A stretch of 60,313 nt of DNA from a virus. Made by a program: the position numbers and the translations under genes. The stretch is from the IMG/VR virus record IMGVR_UViG_3300028571_001115, positions 1-60,313 of that record. One strand, 5' to 3'. Position 1 is the first letter of the stretch; each line of letters starts with the position of its first letter. The notes beneath the pieces are model-generated. The model saw only the letters and a list, made by a program, of their open reading frames with translations, searched no databases and was not told the origin of the DNA. This document shows, piece after piece, positions 24,882-32,873 of the stretch.

Positions 24882-25138
24882 TGACTTTCCACAGCAAGAC
24901 CAAACCGAACGTCGTTTGGAACAAGGAGCGCGGCCTACTCCATATCGAGGTGCCGGGCGGGATCGTGAACATCAACGTCGGGCTCTCACTCAGCACCGGC
25001 AACAAGGTCACGCGCGTCGAGATCCTGGCCGATGGCGACCGCTACGCAGGTGAAACCCCTTGGTGGATCGAGGGCGAGAAGTGCGTCGTTGCAGGCGCAT
25101 GGCGCATCATTCAAGAGCTGGAGAACACAGATGCTTAA
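24881..25138 (+). CDS. Hypothetical protein
   Basis: An 85-aa protein started at the ATG overlapping the preceding stop (TGATG). Beta-type pattern (GLLHIEVPGGIVNINVGLSL) and WRIIQELEN at the end. Unrecognised. Confidence 0.5.
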   Translation: MTFHSKTKPNVVWNKERGLLHIEVPGGIVNINVGLSLSTGNKVTRVEILADGDRYAGETPWWIEGEKCVVAGAWRIIQELENTDA

Positions 25139-25808
25139 AGAACGATACGCTCTGCTGGAGCCCTTCAAGGGCGTCAACGAGCTGGTCAAGGCCTGGGCAC
25201 GTGACGTCGGCGAGGATGTCGGCAGCCACGACGCTAACGGGGTCTACAACGGCTACGACTTTGAGGTCGAGGACGTCGAGAACCAGCACCGATCGGGCTT
25301 CATCCCGTTCACCAACGGCGGTGTCGAGGTCGTGCTCTGCGCCACGCTTAGCGCCTGCGATGGCCACGGCAGCGCGCCAACCATAATCCAGCCTTATCTC
25401 GACAGCGCCTACAAAGATGCTGTTGCGGACTGGGATCGACAGCACCATGAGGCGACAGTCGAGCAGATTTACGCCAGCGACCGCGACCACCCGCTGCGCG
25501 AGGACTGGCACGAGTTTCAGTCCGTGTGGCTCCAGGAGGGCGGCACGTTCTTCTTCAAGATCCGTGCGCTGTACTACCACCCTGCCAACAGCTCGAATGA
25601 GAGCGGCGAGGAGGAGGTATTTTTCATGGTCGGCATCAACACCGACTTTGGGTATGGCCGCGACACCATCCCCTGGCTGCGCTGCTATGGCACTAATCCT
25701 CAGCAGACCGAATGGGTCTGGGAGGCGACCGTTAAGGTCGCCGACCTCGACGAAGACCTGATTAAGCAACTGACCGAAGCTGCAATCTTCAACCTGAACA
25801 ACGCATAG
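25131..25808 (+). CDS. Hypothetical acidic protein
   Basis: A 225-aa protein whose ATG overlaps the end of the previous gene. Rich in Asp, Glu, Trp and Tyr, with segments DWHEFQSVWLQEGGTFFFKI and EEEVFFMVGINTDFGYGRD. The composition (acidic, aromatic) suggests a DNA-mimic or cytosolic early protein, but that is speculation. No catalytic motif. Confidence 0.5.
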   Translation: MLKERYALLEPFKGVNELVKAWARDVGEDVGSHDANGVYNGYDFEVEDVENQHRSGFIPFTNGGVEVVLCATLSACDGHGSAPTIIQPYLDSAYKDAVADWDRQHHEATVEQIYASDRDHPLREDWHEFQSVWLQEGGTFFFKIRALYYHPANSSNESGEEEVFFMVGINTDFGYGRDTIPWLRCYGTNPQQTEWVWEATVKVADLDEDLIKQLTEAAIFNLNNA

Positions 25809-25815
25809 GTGACAC

Positions 25816-26118
25816 ATGGCGAGACGATGGAAAAGCATCCAAGACGTGATCGCGGCCAATAGGCAGATCGGGCACCACTGGTTTGACGGCAGCACGATGC
25901 GCTTTTTCGAAAGCACTATCGAGACCGGCATCCTCAGGGGCTGCTACTTCATCACCAGCGAGACCGGACCAAGCCGCCAGACGCTCTACTCGATCCGTGT
26001 GGTGCGCAACAATGGCGCGATTGGAACGATCGGCAACTTCAACAGCCACGAAACCGTCGACGACGCAAAGGAAGCCTTGCGCCAACACTTACTTGAGTTA
26101 GAGTCAACTGAGGGTTGA
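25816..26118 (+). CDS. Hypothetical small early protein
   Basis: A 100-aa protein with a TMRFFESTIE segment, YSIRVVRNNGAIGTIGNF and a helical end. Its 3' end contains an operator (26103-26119). Resembles small hypothetical phage proteins; function unknown. Confidence 0.5.
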   Translation: MARRWKSIQDVIAANRQIGHHWFDGSTMRFFESTIETGILRGCYFITSETGPSRQTLYSIRVVRNNGAIGTIGNFNSHETVDDAKEALRQHLLELESTEG

Positions 26119-26143
26119 CATTATTGAAGGGGGTGACTATGAC
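26103..26143 (+). promoter_or_regulatory. Operator with promoter-like pair before the HTH gene
   Basis: GTCAACTGAGGGTTGAC (26103-26119), followed by TTGACA (26115-26120), 17 nt and TATGAC (26138-26143). The -10 overlaps the start codon of 26139-26339, so a transcript from here would not include that start. It may instead act as a roadblock site. Confidence 0.5.
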
Positions 26144-26339
26144 GATCAGGTTTTTAGACGTGCTGGAACGCATCGAGGCCCAGACCGGCCTGTCTGGCCA
26201 CGAGGTGGCGAAGGTGATCGATGTCCGGCCAAGTAGTTATCATGAGCTGAAGTCGGGGCGGATGACACCATCGGCACTCACCATTCAGAAAACGAAAGAG
26301 TTCACGGATCGACTGCTGGCGGCGAGGAGGGGTAAATGA
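26139..26339 (+). CDS. Small helix-turn-helix protein
   Basis: A 66-aa protein with an HTH-like pattern: IEAQTGLSGHEVAKVIDV followed by SSYHELKSGRMTPSALTI, as in Cro/CI-type small DNA-binding proteins. The ATG nearest the GGGGGTG ribosome-binding site is used. It may tune the plus-strand early operon. DNA target unknown. Confidence 0.55.
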   Translation: MTIRFLDVLERIEAQTGLSGHEVAKVIDVRPSSYHELKSGRMTPSALTIQKTKEFTDRLLAARRGK

Positions 26340-26506
26340 GTAAGCCACACACCATCACCAAGGATGACGTGAAGAAGTGGCGCGCCAGCTTCCAACACAT
26401 CGCCTCCTCACACGGCTGCGACGGTCGGCCCAGTAAGCGGATCGAAGGCAGCGCGCGGGGCGAGTACAAGATCACCATCGACGGGCGGATAGTGTGCCAG
26501 ACATAG
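26336..26506 (+). CDS. Hypothetical 56-aa protein
   Basis: The start overlaps the HTH gene stop (ATGA). Basic, with KKWRASFQHIASSHG and a beta end (GEYKITIDGRIVCQT). Unrecognised, but operon coupling is clear. Confidence 0.5.
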   Translation: MSKPHTITKDDVKKWRASFQHIASSHGCDGRPSKRIEGSARGEYKITIDGRIVCQT

Positions 26507-26509
26507 GAC

Positions 26510-26578
26510 ATGGATGAGGCATTGGACTTCTACAACGGGGACGGCCCGAGAAAATACGAGAGTGACGATGACGACTGA
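26510..26578 (+). CDS. Possible 22-aa acidic micropeptide
   Basis: ATG three bases after the previous stop; it encodes a short, very acidic peptide ending in YESDDDD and overlaps the next gene's start. Supported only by spacing. Confidence 0.25.
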   Translation: MDEALDFYNGDGPRKYESDDDD

Positions 26579-26975
26579 ACAAAGCGGCTACTGGCTGATC
26601 GATATCTATGCGGGCCGGATCGCGTGGCAGGGTCACTGGCTGACCTTGCCTGACGACTGGGTCGCCCTGGCATGGCAGTGGCAGCCGAATGGCTATCGCG
26701 TCTACGTGCGGCGCACACAACTCAACGACCCTAGCTTTAGTCTCGTGAGCGCTCTGACCGGAAACTCGCTCGATAGCGACCTGTCCGTCGGCAATCGTTA
26801 TGTGCGGACCATCCCCGGTGTCGTCATCGGTCCTGAATTGACCGTCGAGGAGCGCCGGGCGGCGCGCGTGGTGCGTTTTGGCCGCGTAGGCCGAGCCCAG
26901 GCCTTGCGCGTACCAGAGTGTCCTGCCAGGATCTTCGACGACTTGGATAACCTCAAGGAGCTGGCTGAGCTATGA
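26568..26975 (+). CDS. Hypothetical protein
   Basis: A 135-aa protein. Trp-rich N-terminus (GYWLIDIYAGRIAWQGHWL), then basic and helical (VEERRAARVVRFGRVGRAQ). Unknown function; overlaps the next gene by 4 bp. Confidence 0.5.
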   Translation: MTTEQSGYWLIDIYAGRIAWQGHWLTLPDDWVALAWQWQPNGYRVYVRRTQLNDPSFSLVSALTGNSLDSDLSVGNRYVRTIPGVVIGPELTVEERRAARVVRFGRVGRAQALRVPECPARIFDDLDNLKELAEL

Positions 26976-27175
26976 CCTGTGAAGTCCCGCCCATCATCAC
27001 GCCCTGCTGGTGCGGCTCTGGCTGGCCGATGAAGCACAGCGTGTACGAGGTGCCCTTCGACCCCAAAAGCCCGCAGATTTCCAAAATTGAGGTCTGCAAC
27101 GCATGTCACGATACGGTGCGGGATGCGCTGGTTAGCGTGCGTGAGCTGATCAGTCTTTCTCGAACGGCGGGATGA
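26972..27175 (+). CDS. Small zinc-ribbon-like protein
   Basis: A 67-aa protein with two Cys pairs: PCWCGSG near residue 11 and VCNACHD near residue 42, a possible zinc knuckle. It is the last gene of the plus operon and overlaps the convergent 27150 gene by 26 bp. Confidence 0.5.
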   Translation: MTCEVPPIITPCWCGSGWPMKHSVYEVPFDPKSPQISKIEVCNACHDTVRDALVSVRELISLSRTAG

Positions 27176-28499
27176 CCTTGTAGGGCCGCATATCCCACGC
27201 GAAACCATCTTGTGGATAGTGATGCCGCAAGTCGTAGGGCTCGATGTGGCTGAACTGACGCGGCGTGTCGATGCCGATCTTGGGGTTGCGCAACATCATG
27301 TCGCGCAGCTCCTGCTCACCTCGCGCAATCACCTCACCGTGGTCGTTAAAGTAGCGCTCCAGGTTTCCATGTCGATAGATATCGTCATACCGCGAGTTGA
27401 GGTCAGTGTGTTTGCCATATGACCAATCTTTCGGCATTCCGCTAGGGTGCAGCTCACCAACATCACGACCGCCTGCATCCCTCTTAAAGCGGGTCATCGC
27501 ATCGCTGGCCTCTGGCGAGTTGAATGAAAATTTGTCTTTTGGGCCATCCCGCATGAATGTACCGAACGGCAGTCCGCTTTTTGCTGCGGCTCCATGCCCA
27601 GCAACTTCATGCGTGATCAGCGACTCCAGCTGGGGGATATTGGCGGCGTGCGCGCTTAGTGACGTGATCGGCCTGTTGGCCTCATGAATGCCGATGCTCG
27701 CGTTGACTGTGGTTGTGTCTGATCCGCGACCCAGGTTGCGGTCGGTCTTGATTGCCCCAGGCGCGACTGGAATGCGGGACAGGGATGGGTACGCATCAAA
27801 AAGCTCGGGATGGTCAATGACGTCACCGGACTGCAATCGATGGATTGTTTGCGTTATGTTGGGCTTATCGGTCTCATGCAGTGCCTCAGGCTTAAGTTTG
27901 AGCTGCGTGTCGTCCAGCGCCGTGTACCACTCTGGCGTTTCTCGCCCATAGGCGTTCTTGGACCAGCCGAACTGCTTGAACGCGTCGTCGTGTGACATGC
28001 CGTTCGCCACGGCCTCCTTGGCCTTCGCTAGGCTCGCCTCGCTGCCCCAGTCAGGATGCGGCGCGCCGCGCCTGGAAGCGCCCTTCAGGCTCTCCGTGAG
28101 GTTCTGGACGCCCATCAACCCGATCAGGGCATTAACGCCGTCACCGGCAGCCCTGGCGAGGTTGCGCGACACACCGTCGGCCACCACGCCCGGCGTCATG
28201 TCCATGGCGATACCCGCGCCGACCATGGGATTGATCCCGCCGCTCGGGTTCCACTCGCTGGGCCTTGCATCCTCCATCACGCGGTTGATGCGGGTGCCGA
28301 CGTCGATGAGACCCCCACCGAAGATCGAGGGCAGCGCCGTGACCTCGCGACCGCGCTCGTCACGACCCCACGGCATAAGCGGGTTGCGCGTCCCCGGCTC
28401 GATCGGCGTCGTGGCCCAGTCGTACAGGCTATCGAAGACGCTCGACTTGTGCTCGGGCGTGGCATAGCTTTTCGTGAATGGGCTGTCCTCGTCGTCCAT
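27150..28499 (-). CDS. Large phage protein with zincin-like C-terminal domain
   Basis: A 449-aa protein; the ATG at 28499 has GGAG 5 nt upstream. The N-terminal half has Gly/Ala-rich segments (NPMVGAGIAMDMTPGVV) like ejected virion proteins. Near residue 297 is LITHEVAGHGAA, similar to the active-site helix of phage metallopeptidases, but the spacing is HExxxH rather than HExxH. Further on, YFNDHGEVIARGEQELRDM resembles the conserved GE-x-x-AR segment after such motifs. Activity is therefore uncertain. It is paired with a second putative metallopeptidase upstream. Confidence 0.5.
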   Translation of the reverse strand: MDDEDSPFTKSYATPEHKSSVFDSLYDWATTPIEPGTRNPLMPWGRDERGREVTALPSIFGGGLIDVGTRINRVMEDARPSEWNPSGGINPMVGAGIAMDMTPGVVADGVSRNLARAAGDGVNALIGLMGVQNLTESLKGASRRGAPHPDWGSEASLAKAKEAVANGMSHDDAFKQFGWSKNAYGRETPEWYTALDDTQLKLKPEALHETDKPNITQTIHRLQSGDVIDHPELFDAYPSLSRIPVAPGAIKTDRNLGRGSDTTTVNASIGIHEANRPITSLSAHAANIPQLESLITHEVAGHGAAAKSGLPFGTFMRDGPKDKFSFNSPEASDAMTRFKRDAGGRDVGELHPSGMPKDWSYGKHTDLNSRYDDIYRHGNLERYFNDHGEVIARGEQELRDMMLRNPKIGIDTPRQFSHIEPYDLRHHYPQDGFAWDMRPYKVIPPFEKD

Positions 28500-28501
28500 G
28501 G

Positions 28502-29488
28502 TCACTCCAGCAGCTTCTTGAAGCGATTGTTCGGCCCCAGGGCCTCAAGTTGGCCGCCTTCTCGCCGACCAAACAGCTCGTTGTCCGGCATGTCTGCAGA
28601 TTTCCATGGCGGCACAACCGCTCGCTCCCATGACGGCATGTTGAGGCGTGCCGCCTGGATCCTGGCCAGCCACTCGTTGTTCATGCGTGAATAGGTGGCA
28701 AACGGCAGGTTGCTGGACTCTTCTCCGGCTTGCTCCTGCTCCTGCGCGAAGTGCCCCAGCTCGTGCCCTACGACATTACGCTGATTGGCTCGAACCACGC
28801 CGGGATTGCCCCCCCATGGCGGCGTGTAATCTCCACCCCTTGCAGACTCCCCGCTATATCGGCTCGACGTGTCTGTGCTGAACAGGGTCTGGTCAAAGGC
28901 CTCTGGATATGCTGCACGAAGATCATCGTGCCTCACGAAGTCCTGTAGGTGCCCAATTGTCTTGGGCTCCGGCAATGGCGAGCTGTATGCATCATCGCCG
29001 GGCTCACGGGGCGGGATTGGCGTGCTCCAGGCCTTGTGCAGCTTGGCCGCGTCCTTAGGGAAGCGCCGCTCGAACTCGGTCAGGCCACCAGTCTTCTTGC
29101 GATCGATCCCAGCCTTGGTGAACAGCTCACGCTCCAGCGCATCGTTCTCCCGCTGGCGGCGCTTGATGGCGGTTGGCTCCCGGGCCAAAGCGTCGCGCCG
29201 GTCACGCTCGGCTTGGCGTCCAGAGCTGTCGAACTCCATCTTGTCGTCGGGGATCTCATACCAGAACTGCTGCCTCGGGTCGGCGAAGAAGCCGGTGTCA
29301 GCCCATGTCTTCTCGCGCGGCACGCCCACGAAGTGCTGATCCTGCGCCTGGGCCAGCTTCTCGCGGTCGACCGTCTGTGACTTAGGCCCGGCAAACACCA
29401 CTGGCTCGGCAACGGATGGCGTCTCGGCGAGGCGATAGACGCCGTCGTCGATCTCGTCGCGCATGAACGGTGGCCGAGGTGGCTTCAT
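28502..29488 (-). CDS. Putative zinc metallopeptidase (HExxH)
   Basis: A 328-aa protein. The zincin motif VGHELGHFAQEQ (near residues 241-252) gives the two His ligands and the catalytic Glu. A Glu in NEWLARIQAARLN downstream could be the third ligand. The N-terminal 160 residues are charged and helical. The start PPRPPFMRDE resembles the PFVRDE and PFTRDE strings at the ends of other virion-type proteins here. It may process virion or host proteins, or the cell envelope during entry or exit. Substrate unknown. Confidence 0.6.
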   Translation of the reverse strand: MKPPRPPFMRDEIDDGVYRLAETPSVAEPVVFAGPKSQTVDREKLAQAQDQHFVGVPREKTWADTGFFADPRQQFWYEIPDDKMEFDSSGRQAERDRRDALAREPTAIKRRQRENDALERELFTKAGIDRKKTGGLTEFERRFPKDAAKLHKAWSTPIPPREPGDDAYSSPLPEPKTIGHLQDFVRHDDLRAAYPEAFDQTLFSTDTSSRYSGESARGGDYTPPWGGNPGVVRANQRNVVGHELGHFAQEQEQAGEESSNLPFATYSRMNNEWLARIQAARLNMPSWERAVVPPWKSADMPDNELFGRREGGQLEALGPNNRFKKLLE

Positions 29489-29688
29489 CACCCACGGATG
29501 ATGGTATTCGATTTGGCCGTCAACAGCTCGTCCAGCCCTCGCTCCAGCTTGACCACCCGCTTCAACAGCGCACTCATATGCAGCTTATTCTCGTCCTCGA
29601 TAGACGCTGCGACTAAAGCCTGCTTGCTCATAAGGCCGCATTGGCAGCGCTCGGTGGCCAAAGAGAATCTGTGGATGTGTTGGCTCAT
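29488..29688 (-). CDS. Hypothetical small protein
   Basis: A 66-aa protein: an N-terminal His/Cys-containing part (RCQCGLMSKQALVAA) then a helical region (LLKRVVKLERGLDELL). Start and stop overlap the neighbours. Its last codons contain the CGAATACC element. Confidence 0.5.
   Translation of the reverse strand: MSQHIHRFSLATERCQCGLMSKQALVAASIEDENKLHMSALLKRVVKLERGLDELLTAKSNTIIRG
29505..29530 (-). promoter_or_regulatory. TTGACG-N7-CGAATACCATCATC element
   Basis: Minus strand, within the 3' end of 29488-29688 and just upstream of the metallopeptidase start. Same spacing as the copies at 9139 and 14761. Candidate late promoter. Confidence 0.4.
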
Positions 29689-29942
29689 CACTTGGCGACC
29701 TCAACCTGGACATCGACCAGTCCGTTCGCTGCCAGCCACGCCAGCACGTTCATCGCCTTGAAGTAGCGCACCCGCTCGCCCTGGCTGTTCTCGCATGCCA
29801 GCTTGCCGCGCGGGAAGCCGCCTTTAGATTTCCAACCCTTGGGGAATACCAGAATGATGTTGGCGTCCTCGATCGGCAGGCCCAGCTCACGCGCGCTGTC
29901 CATCGCCTTGACGCACTGCCGCGCCATTTCTGCGGGTGTCAC
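29688..29942 (-). CDS. Hypothetical protein, GTG start
   Basis: An 84-aa protein; the GTG overlaps the preceding stop (GTGA). Pattern MARQCVKAMDSARELGLP, IILVFPKGWKSKGGFPRG and FKAMNVLAWLAANG. This looks like small hypothetical proteins next to phage replication genes. Function unknown. Confidence 0.5.
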   Translation of the reverse strand: MTPAEMARQCVKAMDSARELGLPIEDANIILVFPKGWKSKGGFPRGKLACENSQGERVRYFKAMNVLAWLAANGLVDVQVEVAK

Positions 29943-30091
29943 CTGTAGCTCCTAAGAACTTCATCCTGGAGGTCCAGGACAAACTTGCGCCAGTGCTCCT
30001 TCTGCGCCTCGGTGTAGTGCGTCGCCCATACCCCGCCGTTGTTACCGAGGGCGCAGCGGATAGCGAGTGCTTCGATTTGCTCAGGCGTCAC
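29939..30091 (-). CDS. Hypothetical 50-aa protein, GTG start
   Basis: GTG preceded by GGGGAGGA and overlapping the terminase-like gene's stop. Product: TPEQIEALAIRCALGNNGG and HYTEAQKEHWRKFVLDLQ. Stop overlaps the next start. Unrecognised family; translation is well supported by both overlaps. Confidence 0.55.
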   Translation of the reverse strand: MTPEQIEALAIRCALGNNGGVWATHYTEAQKEHWRKFVLDLQDEVLRSYR

Positions 30092-30606
30092 CTGATCCTC
30101 CCCTGTTTCGGCTTCGGTAGCCCATAGGCCTGGCGCGGCTCGATCTTGATCTTGCCGGTCAGTTCCTGAATGCGCTGCTTGGCCTCCTCGACGCTGATGT
30201 TGATGTTAACGTTCGTGGCACCGGCCACGGGCGTTTCCGGCTTGTCCTCATAACCCAGGCGCAGGCGGCGCTGTTTGGCCATGAAGCGCCACGTTGATGG
30301 GTCGTGCTTGGCGTGCGTGAAGCCCAGCTTGCGGAACGTCGCCCGGCCCATCCGGCGACCGTCCTGCCATGCTTCTCGCGCCTCCGGGTGCGCCATCAGG
30401 AAGTTGGTGAACGTCGGCAGGCTGCAACCCAGAAGCGCGGCGGCCTCGGTCTGGGTGTGGTCATGGGCGGCGATGTTGGTGATCTGGTCCAGCGTGCGCT
30501 CATTCAGCTCCAGCAGCTTGCTGCGGGTCTTGTAGCGAAAGGCTGGCTTGTCCTCCTTCTTGGGAGTGGCATCAGAAGGCATCTGGTGGCTCATTTTGAC
30601 GTTCAT
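30088..30606 (-). CDS. Terminase small-subunit-like DNA-binding protein
   Basis: A 172-aa protein. Residues 38-75 form an HTH (TLDQITNIAAHDHTQTEAAA, LLGCSLPTFTNFL). After it, WQDGRRMGRATFRKLGFTHA and STWRFMAKQRRLRLGYEDKP match the end of terminase small subunits that select DNA for packaging. The basic C-terminal tail would contact DNA or TerL. It lies 9 kb from terL, which is unusual. It could instead be a regulator with a terminase-like HTH. Confidence 0.5.
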   Translation of the reverse strand: MNVKMSHQMPSDATPKKEDKPAFRYKTRSKLLELNERTLDQITNIAAHDHTQTEAAALLGCSLPTFTNFLMAHPEAREAWQDGRRMGRATFRKLGFTHAKHDPSTWRFMAKQRRLRLGYEDKPETPVAGATNVNINISVEEAKQRIQELTGKIKIEPRQAYGLPKPKQGRIR

Positions 30607-31027
30607 CGTGCTGATTGTAGAATGCGTGGCGCATCGCGTCGCGAGCCAAGCTGTTAATCAGGTCGACCTCGAACGCGCGCTCAGCCCTGGCATGGTTGAT
30701 GAAGACCTTCCCCGACAGACTGACCGAGCGCAGCGCTGCTACATCGGTCGTCAGGTAGCGCGTGCTCTCCCGCAAGGTGTCCCGCATGTCGGCCTTGACC
30801 CAGTCAGGCAATAGGCCAGCCTTAAACAGCGCCAGGAGCTTGGGATTGCTCGCGATCAGCCATCGCGCATTGCCCGGCGTTGCACCTGCCGACATGGCCG
30901 TGTCGCGCCCTACCTGTCTCATCACCTTGGCAGTCTCTACCGCCCTTGCGGTCTCCATCTTGCCCAGCGTGCCAGCCGCCAGAGGTGCAGTACTGAACAG
31001 CTTGAGGATCTTGCGTCGGTCGATCAT
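30572..31027 (-). CDS. Hypothetical protein with Tat-like N-terminus
   Basis: A 151-aa protein. DRRKILKLFSTAPLAAGTLG at the start resembles a twin-arginine signal (Arg-Arg, hydrophobic stretch, Ala-rich), suggesting export or membrane anchoring. The remainder is helical (SLARDAMRHAFYNQHDERQ). Unknown family; its 3' end overlaps the next gene by 35 bp. Confidence 0.45.
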   Translation of the reverse strand: MIDRRKILKLFSTAPLAAGTLGKMETARAVETAKVMRQVGRDTAMSAGATPGNARWLIASNPKLLALFKAGLLPDWVKADMRDTLRESTRYLTTDVAALRSVSLSGKVFINHARAERAFEVDLINSLARDAMRHAFYNQHDERQNEPPDAF

Positions 31028-31116
31028 TTGCCACTCCCTGACGGCTTACCTGGGCGGCATGGATTGGCGCACCATGTTCCGCATGCCTCACAATATCCGC
31101 CTGCGAACTTGATCAT
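31024..31116 (-). CDS. 30-aa Cys-rich micro-protein
   Basis: Overlaps by ATGA at both ends. Product MIKFAGGYCEACGTWCANPC then a basic end, with four Cys (CxxC and CxxxC) that could hold one zinc. The double overlap argues for real translation; function unknown. Confidence 0.45.
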   Translation of the reverse strand: MIKFAGGYCEACGTWCANPCRPGKPSGSGK

Positions 31117-31310
31117 TTTTTCAACTCCCGAATGGCCGAGCACTTGCGGCACAGGCAGCCTCCCTCGTGCGACACGACGCTATTGACACCCAGCGTCAGC
31201 CTGCCCGTCACAATCATGAGCAGCACCCAGCCGAGGCCGATCCAGACCATCAGGCCGGTGCCCCACAGGGCGTTGTTCAAGGCGATGTTGATGGTTTCGT
31301 GGTCAATCAT
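31113..31310 (-). CDS. Small membrane protein with C-terminal CxxC
   Basis: A 65-aa protein: one membrane helix (GLMVWIGLGWVLLMIVTG) and a cytosolic or periplasmic CLCRKCSAIREL end. Holin-like size, but only one helix. Overlaps neighbours by ATGA. Confidence 0.5.
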   Translation of the reverse strand: MIDHETINIALNNALWGTGLMVWIGLGWVLLMIVTGRLTLGVNSVVSHEGGCLCRKCSAIRELKK

Positions 31311-31480
31311 GCTGACCCCTTCCTGATGAGTGCTGAGAACTGAACGTCGACCAACATCAGGAGCGCCGCCTCCTCGATCGCATAGAAGTCGTCGTACATG
31401 AAAGTGCGCCGAATGGTCGTCTTGTGTTGGCCCATGTGCCGCATACAGGTATCGATAAACTCCAGCTCGATGCCGGTCAT
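31307..31480 (-). CDS. Hypothetical small protein
   Basis: A 57-aa protein; ATG preceded by GAGGGTGA and overlapping the previous stop. Pattern LEFIDTCMRHMGQHKTTIRR and EEAALLMLVDVQF. Unrecognised. Confidence 0.5.
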   Translation of the reverse strand: MTGIELEFIDTCMRHMGQHKTTIRRTFMYDDFYAIEEAALLMLVDVQFSALIRKGSA

Positions 31481-31656
31481 GGCTTCACCCTCTTGACTAA
31501 CTCTAGGCAGAACGCATTGGGGTACATTTGCCGGGCGCACACATACTCAGCAGACACTGGCGGCGTAGGAGGCGCAGAGTGCACGATGAAGCTCGTCAGG
31601 ACTATGCACAGGCAGACTGCACACGCGATCGTCGCGGCCATTCCATATTCCGTCAC
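31477..31656 (-). CDS. Membrane-anchored small protein, GTG start
   Basis: A 59-aa protein with a GTG overlapping the ParB-like gene's stop. An N-terminal membrane/signal segment (MAATIACAVCLCIVLTSFIV) with two Cys, then a short Pro-rich exported part with Cys residues. Possible lipoprotein or lysis-related peptide, but no family is recognised. Confidence 0.45.
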   Translation of the reverse strand: MTEYGMAATIACAVCLCIVLTSFIVHSAPPTPPVSAEYVCARQMYPNAFCLELVKRVKP

Positions 31657-32309
31657 TCTCCAGCCCCCTCCCGACGCGCTTTCATCACGGCTTTGAACTC
31701 CAGCTCCTCGCTGCCATCGAGCAGTGCTTTGCCCTTCATGAGTTTGGAGATCTTGACGATCAGCTTCTCTGCTGCCAGCAGCTGCTCCTGATCGAGCCCA
31801 CTGAAGACCCGGAATTGCACCGGCCCGATCTCCCAAACCTCACCCGGAAACAGGTACGAGCGCGGGCCATCAGTTGCGGCAGCCTCGCCTTCCTCCTCCT
31901 CGCCCTTGTCCAGGTCAAACAGCCGCTCGACGTCCTTCTCGCTGAAGCCGAGCTGATCAGGCGCAAAGCCCAGCTGCTCCAGCTCGATCACAACGTCCGC
32001 CAGCTGCGGCTTGGCCCACCGGTGGTCCTTGCCGTGCTGGTTGTTGGCGATCAAGTAGGCCAGCGCCTCCTCGTCAGTCAGGTTGAGGATCAGCACCGGC
32101 ACCAACTTGAGCCCCAGCAGCTTGGCTGCCGCAAAGCGGCGATGACCGGCCACAATGAGCTTGGTGCCGACCTGGATCTCGATCGGCGAAGTAAAACCGT
32201 GCTGCTGCATCGCGTCAGCTAGCTTGCGCACAGCCTCCTCGGTGATCTCGCTCGGGTTCTTGGGGTGTGGCCGCAAGTCGCCCAGCGGCATCAGCTCAAA
32301 CGTACTCAC
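31653..32309 (-). CDS. ParB/Srx-like N-terminal domain protein
   Basis: A 218-aa protein. ParB-like nuclease/CTPase fold: LMPLGDLRPHPKNPSEI, then LADAMQQHGFTSPIEI and IVAGHRRFAAAKLLG (GxRR-type motif, residues about 54-57). The later FPGEVWEIGPVQFRVFSG resembles the entry to a fused DNA methyltransferase in related phage proteins, but the methyltransferase motifs (DPPY, FxGxG) are missing. It is thus a truncated relative, or ParB-like only. GTG start. Probably DNA-binding; partition is not implied. Confidence 0.6.
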   Translation of the reverse strand: MSTFELMPLGDLRPHPKNPSEITEEAVRKLADAMQQHGFTSPIEIQVGTKLIVAGHRRFAAAKLLGLKLVPVLILNLTDEEALAYLIANNQHGKDHRWAKPQLADVVIELEQLGFAPDQLGFSEKDVERLFDLDKGEEEEGEAAATDGPRSYLFPGEVWEIGPVQFRVFSGLDQEQLLAAEKLIVKISKLMKGKALLDGSEELEFKAVMKARREGAGE

Positions 32310-32779
32310 GCGGCCTCCGGCTTCTCGACGGTGCCGCCTTCAGGGCCGAGGTCAGCAGGAGGCTGATCTTCAGACTCAGCCCACGACTGCGCATCCGCAA
32401 TGAGGCCATCACGCACCTCGGTGAGACCAGCCTTGCGCTCCTCAAGGATGTCCATAAGCCGCTTGACCTTCTGGAACGCCTCGGTCTCGCCCGTCGGCAG
32501 CAGCATGGCCAACTGCGGCAGAATCTTAGCGAACGTCTCAACGTCGTCGAGGTACGCCTTCACGCCGGACAGGAGCGCCTGTTCGAGGCTCTGCAGTCGC
32601 TCACTATTCGCGCCAGCTGCCATAACCATCTCATGCAGCTTCCGCCCGTTGACCGTTACCATTCCATTGTCTGGAACGTGGAACTCAGCCTCCAAGCTGT
32701 TGATCAGCCACTCTTTTTGATATGAGGAAAATTCCATGCCAACCCCTATGTTATAATGTTGCTTCTGCGCAGTTTTCAT
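32306..32779 (-). CDS. Hypothetical helical protein
   Basis: A 157-aa protein (SLEAEFHVPDNGMVTVNG; LLPTGETEAFQKVKRLMDIL), acidic at the C-terminus. An operator-controlled region lies upstream. An internal ATG at codon 15 is an alternative start. It is the first gene of the 32779-27150 transcript; unrecognised. Confidence 0.5.
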   Translation of the reverse strand: MKTAQKQHYNIGVGMEFSSYQKEWLINSLEAEFHVPDNGMVTVNGRKLHEMVMAAGANSERLQSLEQALLSGVKAYLDDVETFAKILPQLAMLLPTGETEAFQKVKRLMDILEERKAGLTEVRDGLIADAQSWAESEDQPPADLGPEGGTVEKPEAA

Positions 32780-32837
32780 CTAACGCCTACTGACGTTCGG
32801 CGTGGCTTGTCGTACACTTGCAGATGTTCAAATTAGA

Positions 32838-32855
32838 TGTCAACCCCCAATTGAC
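32838..32855 (-). promoter_or_regulatory. Operator with TTGACA box
   Basis: GTCAACCCCCAATTGAC (32839-32855); on the minus strand TTGACA (32838-32843) lies 59 bp upstream of the 32779 start. The -10 at the 17-bp spacing (CAAGTG) is weak. Confidence 0.5.
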
Positions 32856-32873
32856 ATATGCACAGCTGGGCAC

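Noticed and set aside
31653-32309. Plasmid partition system
   Set aside because: There is a ParB-like domain but no ParA gene or centromere-like repeats nearby.
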